DNA from: Sulfuricellaceae bacterium
Lineage (GTDB): Bacteria > Pseudomonadota > Gammaproteobacteria > Burkholderiales > UBA9220
Direction: 5' to 3'
Assembly: GCA_019911985.1 (NCBI GenBank)
Contig: JAIOJO010000092.1
Span: forward strand, 1-5,553
DNA: 5,553 bases
Below, piece by piece: positions 5,464-5,553 of the stretch (position 1 is the first letter of the stretch; each line of letters starts with the position of its first letter). Under the pieces are notes generated by a model. The model made no database searches, was not told where the DNA came from, and saw nothing but the letters and a program-made list of their open reading frames with translations. Made by a program: the position numbers and the translations under genes.

Positions 5464-5553
5464 TCAGTCACCGTAGCCCAAGATACCCTCATTTCCACCC
5501 GCCCAATCCAGCGGATAGACGCCGCCGGCAACCAGGCGGTGAAACGTCGAATA
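5464..5553 (-). CDS. C-terminal end of an unidentified protein (partial)
   Basis: On the minus strand the frame from the right window edge to TGA (5464-5466) encodes 29 residues, from YSTFHRLVAGGVYPLDWAGG to a NEGILGYGD end. The mix of residues looks like real protein, the G+C content returns to the genomic level just where the frame begins, and the stop falls right before a repeat hairpin, as expected for a gene end. It converges with the toxin-antitoxin operon. I do not recognise the family, and 29 codons are too few to exclude chance. Confidence 0.4.
   Translation of the reverse strand, partial: YSTFHRLVAGGVYPLDWAGGNEGILGYGD

Noticed and set aside
5319..5531. 70-codon minus-strand open frame
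   Set aside because: It runs through the repeat hairpins and lies out of frame with the more protein-like end at 5464-5553; no RBS or family resemblance.

Overview
The window looks like a stretch of a G+C-rich proteobacterial chromosome, probably gamma- or betaproteobacterial. The pointers are a VWA/TPR-BatD gene pair in the proteobacterial arrangement, a standard-length RecQ, and two kinds of short palindromic intergenic repeat (a GTAG-headed REP-like pair and GGCGCAAT...ATTGCGCC hairpins). No marker here fixes the genus.

Layout: (1) 2-889 (+) is the C-terminal part of a BatB-type membrane protein (last membrane helix, TPRs, disordered Gln/Pro/Ala tail). Its 5' end, expected to hold the VWA domain, lies outside the window. 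(2) 883-2604 (+) is BatD, overlapping the previous gene by 7 nt, so the two are very likely co-transcribed as the end of a moxR/DUF58/bat operon. (3) 2605-2794 is intergenic, with a perfect 25-bp inverted pair of REP-like hairpins right after the batD stop and a TAAAAT -10-like box before recQ. (4) 2795-4630 (+) is a complete RecQ helicase (helicase core, four-Cys zinc site, winged helix, HRDC). (5) 4708-5213 (+) is a two-gene type II toxin-antitoxin module: a ParD-like antitoxin (75 aa) followed, with a 1-nt overlap, by a RelE/ParE-superfamily toxin (92 aa). (6) 5214-5463 is non-coding, more A/T-rich and dense in palindromes. Two copies of one 32-33 bp repeat stand in inverted orientation around a 168-bp segment that carries three further inverted repeats. 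(7) 5464-5553 (-) is probably the last 29 codons of a gene that converges on the module.

How the parts work together: the Bat proteins are envelope components of a MoxR-linked system whose biochemical role is poorly defined. RecQ is a separate housekeeping repair gene with its own likely promoter. The toxin-antitoxin pair and its repeat-rich tail have lower G+C than recQ (hand counts: 97/180 in the toxin region 4981-5160 and 51/120 in 5281-5400, against 85/120 in recQ 3001-3120), which suggests later acquisition between recQ and the convergent gene. I see no clearly undescribed protein system. The least explained stretch is the nested-palindrome segment at 5222-5454.
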